DNA of 64,000 bases from Bordetella parapertussis. GTDB lineage: Bacteria; Pseudomonadota; Gammaproteobacteria; Burkholderiales; Casimicrobiaceae. The notes beneath the pieces are model-generated. The model made no database searches, was not told where the DNA came from, and saw only the letters and a list, made by a program, of their open reading frames with translations. A program made the position numbers and the translations under genes. The stretch lies in assembly GCA_943331295.2 (NCBI GenBank), contig CALQLA020000008.1, positions 62,001-126,000 on the forward strand, in the 5' to 3' direction. Positions 60,593 through 64,000 of this stretch are shown piece after piece. Position 1 is the stretch's first letter. Every line of letters starts with the position of its first letter.

Positions 60593-61021
60593 TCATGCCT
60601 TGGGGCCGAGGATCATCTGCGTGCAGCGAAACAGCGCGATCGTCTTGCCGTCGTCGTGGCGGGTGACGGCCGCGTCCCAGACCTGCGTCGTCCGCCCGAG
60701 GTGCGCGGGCCGTGCGATGCAGGCGATCACGCCGTCGCGGGCCGTGTTGATGTGGTTGCTCTTCAGTTCCACCGTGGTGAAATTCTCTGCGCCTCTGGGC
60801 AGGTGGGCGAGGCAGCCATAACCGCAGGCGGTGTCCGCCAGCGCGACGACCACCGCCGCGTGCAGGAACCCGTTCGGGGCGAGGAGCTCCGGGTGGATCG
60901 CGAGTTGCGCGACGACGAGGCCCTGCTCGAGCGCCGTCACGCGAAAGCCGACGAGCCCCGGAAACCGCCCCACGCCGCGCGCGTTCAGCGACTCGATGCT
61001 GACGTCGGCGCGGAGCGTCAT
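60593..61021 (-). CDS. PaaI-type hotdog-fold thioesterase
   Basis: This 142-residue protein shows the hotdog fold of PaaI thioesterases: HPELLAPNGFLHAAVVVALA, DTACGYGCLAHLP, FTTVELKSNHINTARDG and GRTTQVWDAAVTRHDDGKTI. The catalytic Asp/Asn pair is likely in NGFLHAA and the following ADTA. The family hydrolyses acyl-CoA esters. It is transcribed with the VOC gene and begins 61 bases after alaS. ATG at 61021 is selected; a longer frame to 61183 overlaps alaS. Confidence 0.88.
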   Translation of the reverse strand: MTLRADVSIESLNARGVGRFPGLVGFRVTALEQGLVVAQLAIHPELLAPNGFLHAAVVVALADTACGYGCLAHLPRGAENFTTVELKSNHINTARDGVIACIARPAHLGRTTQVWDAAVTRHDDGKTIALFRCTQMILGPKA

Positions 61022-61082
61022 CGGCGCGCTCCCGGAACGTGCCCGCGGCGCGCGTTCACCGGACCGCCTTCGCGCGCCGGGC

Positions 61083-63701
<2,619 letters not shown>

Positions 63702-63832
63702 GGCGGTCGCGGGCTCCGTCGTCGGGTGCCGGCGCGAACGGTGCGGCGGCAGTCTGGCAAAACCGTTGATTTTACGCGAACGGCCCGTGGGGGTCGACGG
63801 GGCGGCGGCCGTCGACCCGCTCCCACGCGAGG

Positions 63833-64000
63833 TCACTCGACCGGCGGGTTCCGCAGCAGCTTGAAGATTGCCGATAGGCCAAAACCGCGGCTCTGCAGGA
63901 AACGGACCTGCCGCGCCTTTTCCCGGTCGTCGGCGGGCGCCTTGCCGAACCGGCGCTGCCACAGCGCGACCATCGTGGCGTCGTCGTCGGGCGGCGCCGC
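63833..64000 (-). CDS. recX: Regulatory protein RecX, C-terminal part (cut by window end)
   Basis: The last 55 codons of a minus-strand frame read [40 protein letters not shown] and NPPVE. This is the third helical repeat of RecX, which binds and restrains RecA filaments. The start and the first two repeats lie beyond the window. It is the gene just upstream of alaS on the same strand, a usual recA-recX-alaS arrangement, so recA is probably next. Confidence 0.9.
   Translation of the reverse strand, partial: AAPPDDDATMVALWQRRFGKAPADDREKARQVRFLQSRGFGLSAIFKLLRNPPVE

Overview
The window is about 70% G+C and almost entirely protein-coding. Its content points to a betaproteobacterium of the Burkholderiales type, but no rRNA or tRNA is present to fix the taxon. 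The main indications are four orphan Bug/TctC-type periplasmic receptors with no TctA/TctB permease, an alaS-recX pair, NikR, a histone H1-like Ala/Lys-rich protein, BLUF, CreA and YchJ proteins, and an IPTL-CTERM-like sorting tail. The genome part shown is a mosaic of catabolic and accessory genes. It carries several gene remnants and a family of short palindromic intergenic elements.

Layout. 1-6.1 kb: the start of an aldehyde dehydrogenase, a family 5 peptide-type binding protein, a sorbosone dehydrogenase-like protein, and an ArgE-like/aspartoacylase-like hydrolase pair. 6.2-12.8 kb: ComEC, a broken IPTL-CTERM-type gene, two small unknown proteins, a Tat-signal metallophosphoesterase and the H1-like protein. 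13.2-15.9 kb: a large exported GLUG-repeat protein ending in a dockerin-like domain. 16-22 kb: a lipoprotein-like frame without a good start, a GFA-type zinc protein, two Bug receptors, a Gfo/Idh/MocA oxidoreductase, and a truncated glycosyltransferase running into an HtrL-like gene. 22-24.3 kb: a tight folE-BLUF-carbonic anhydrase-hypothetical operon. 24.4-31.7 kb: exported proteins, an FAA hydrolase followed by a truncated DUF427 gene, and an FMN-dependent hydroxyacid oxidase.

31.8-36.5 kb: a hybrid sensor kinase translationally coupled to a Nudix/metallo-beta-lactamase fusion. 36.7-47.9 kb: nikR, cytochrome c, NTF2-like, a TctC remnant, Bug-amidase-Bug, a FixJ-like regulator, LysR, hemG, a NicO nickel transporter with an FNR-like box in the hemG/nicO gap, a citE-like remnant, ychJ, creA and a DsbA-like protein. 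48-58.4 kb: a nine-gene minus-strand operon. In transcription order it encodes a TcuA-like flavoprotein, MmgE/PrpD, AtuA-like (DUF1446), DUF4387, three more MmgE/PrpD proteins, a PuuE-like polysaccharide deacetylase and a beta-carbonic anhydrase, with a divergent acyl-CoA ligase. 60-64 kb: a glyoxalase-like protein, a PaaI thioesterase, alaS and the end of recX.

The most likely undescribed system is the 48-58 kb operon. A tricarballylate/fumarate-type flavoprotein, four divergent MmgE/PrpD lyases and the AtuA/DUF4387 pair look like a pathway for an unsaturated or branched di/tricarboxylic acid, finished by a CoA ligase. The folE-BLUF-carbonic anhydrase operon is a second candidate, for light-linked pterin synthesis. 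Three genes end exactly on the terminal TAG of the palindromic repeat, which suggests that these elements trim or terminate genes.
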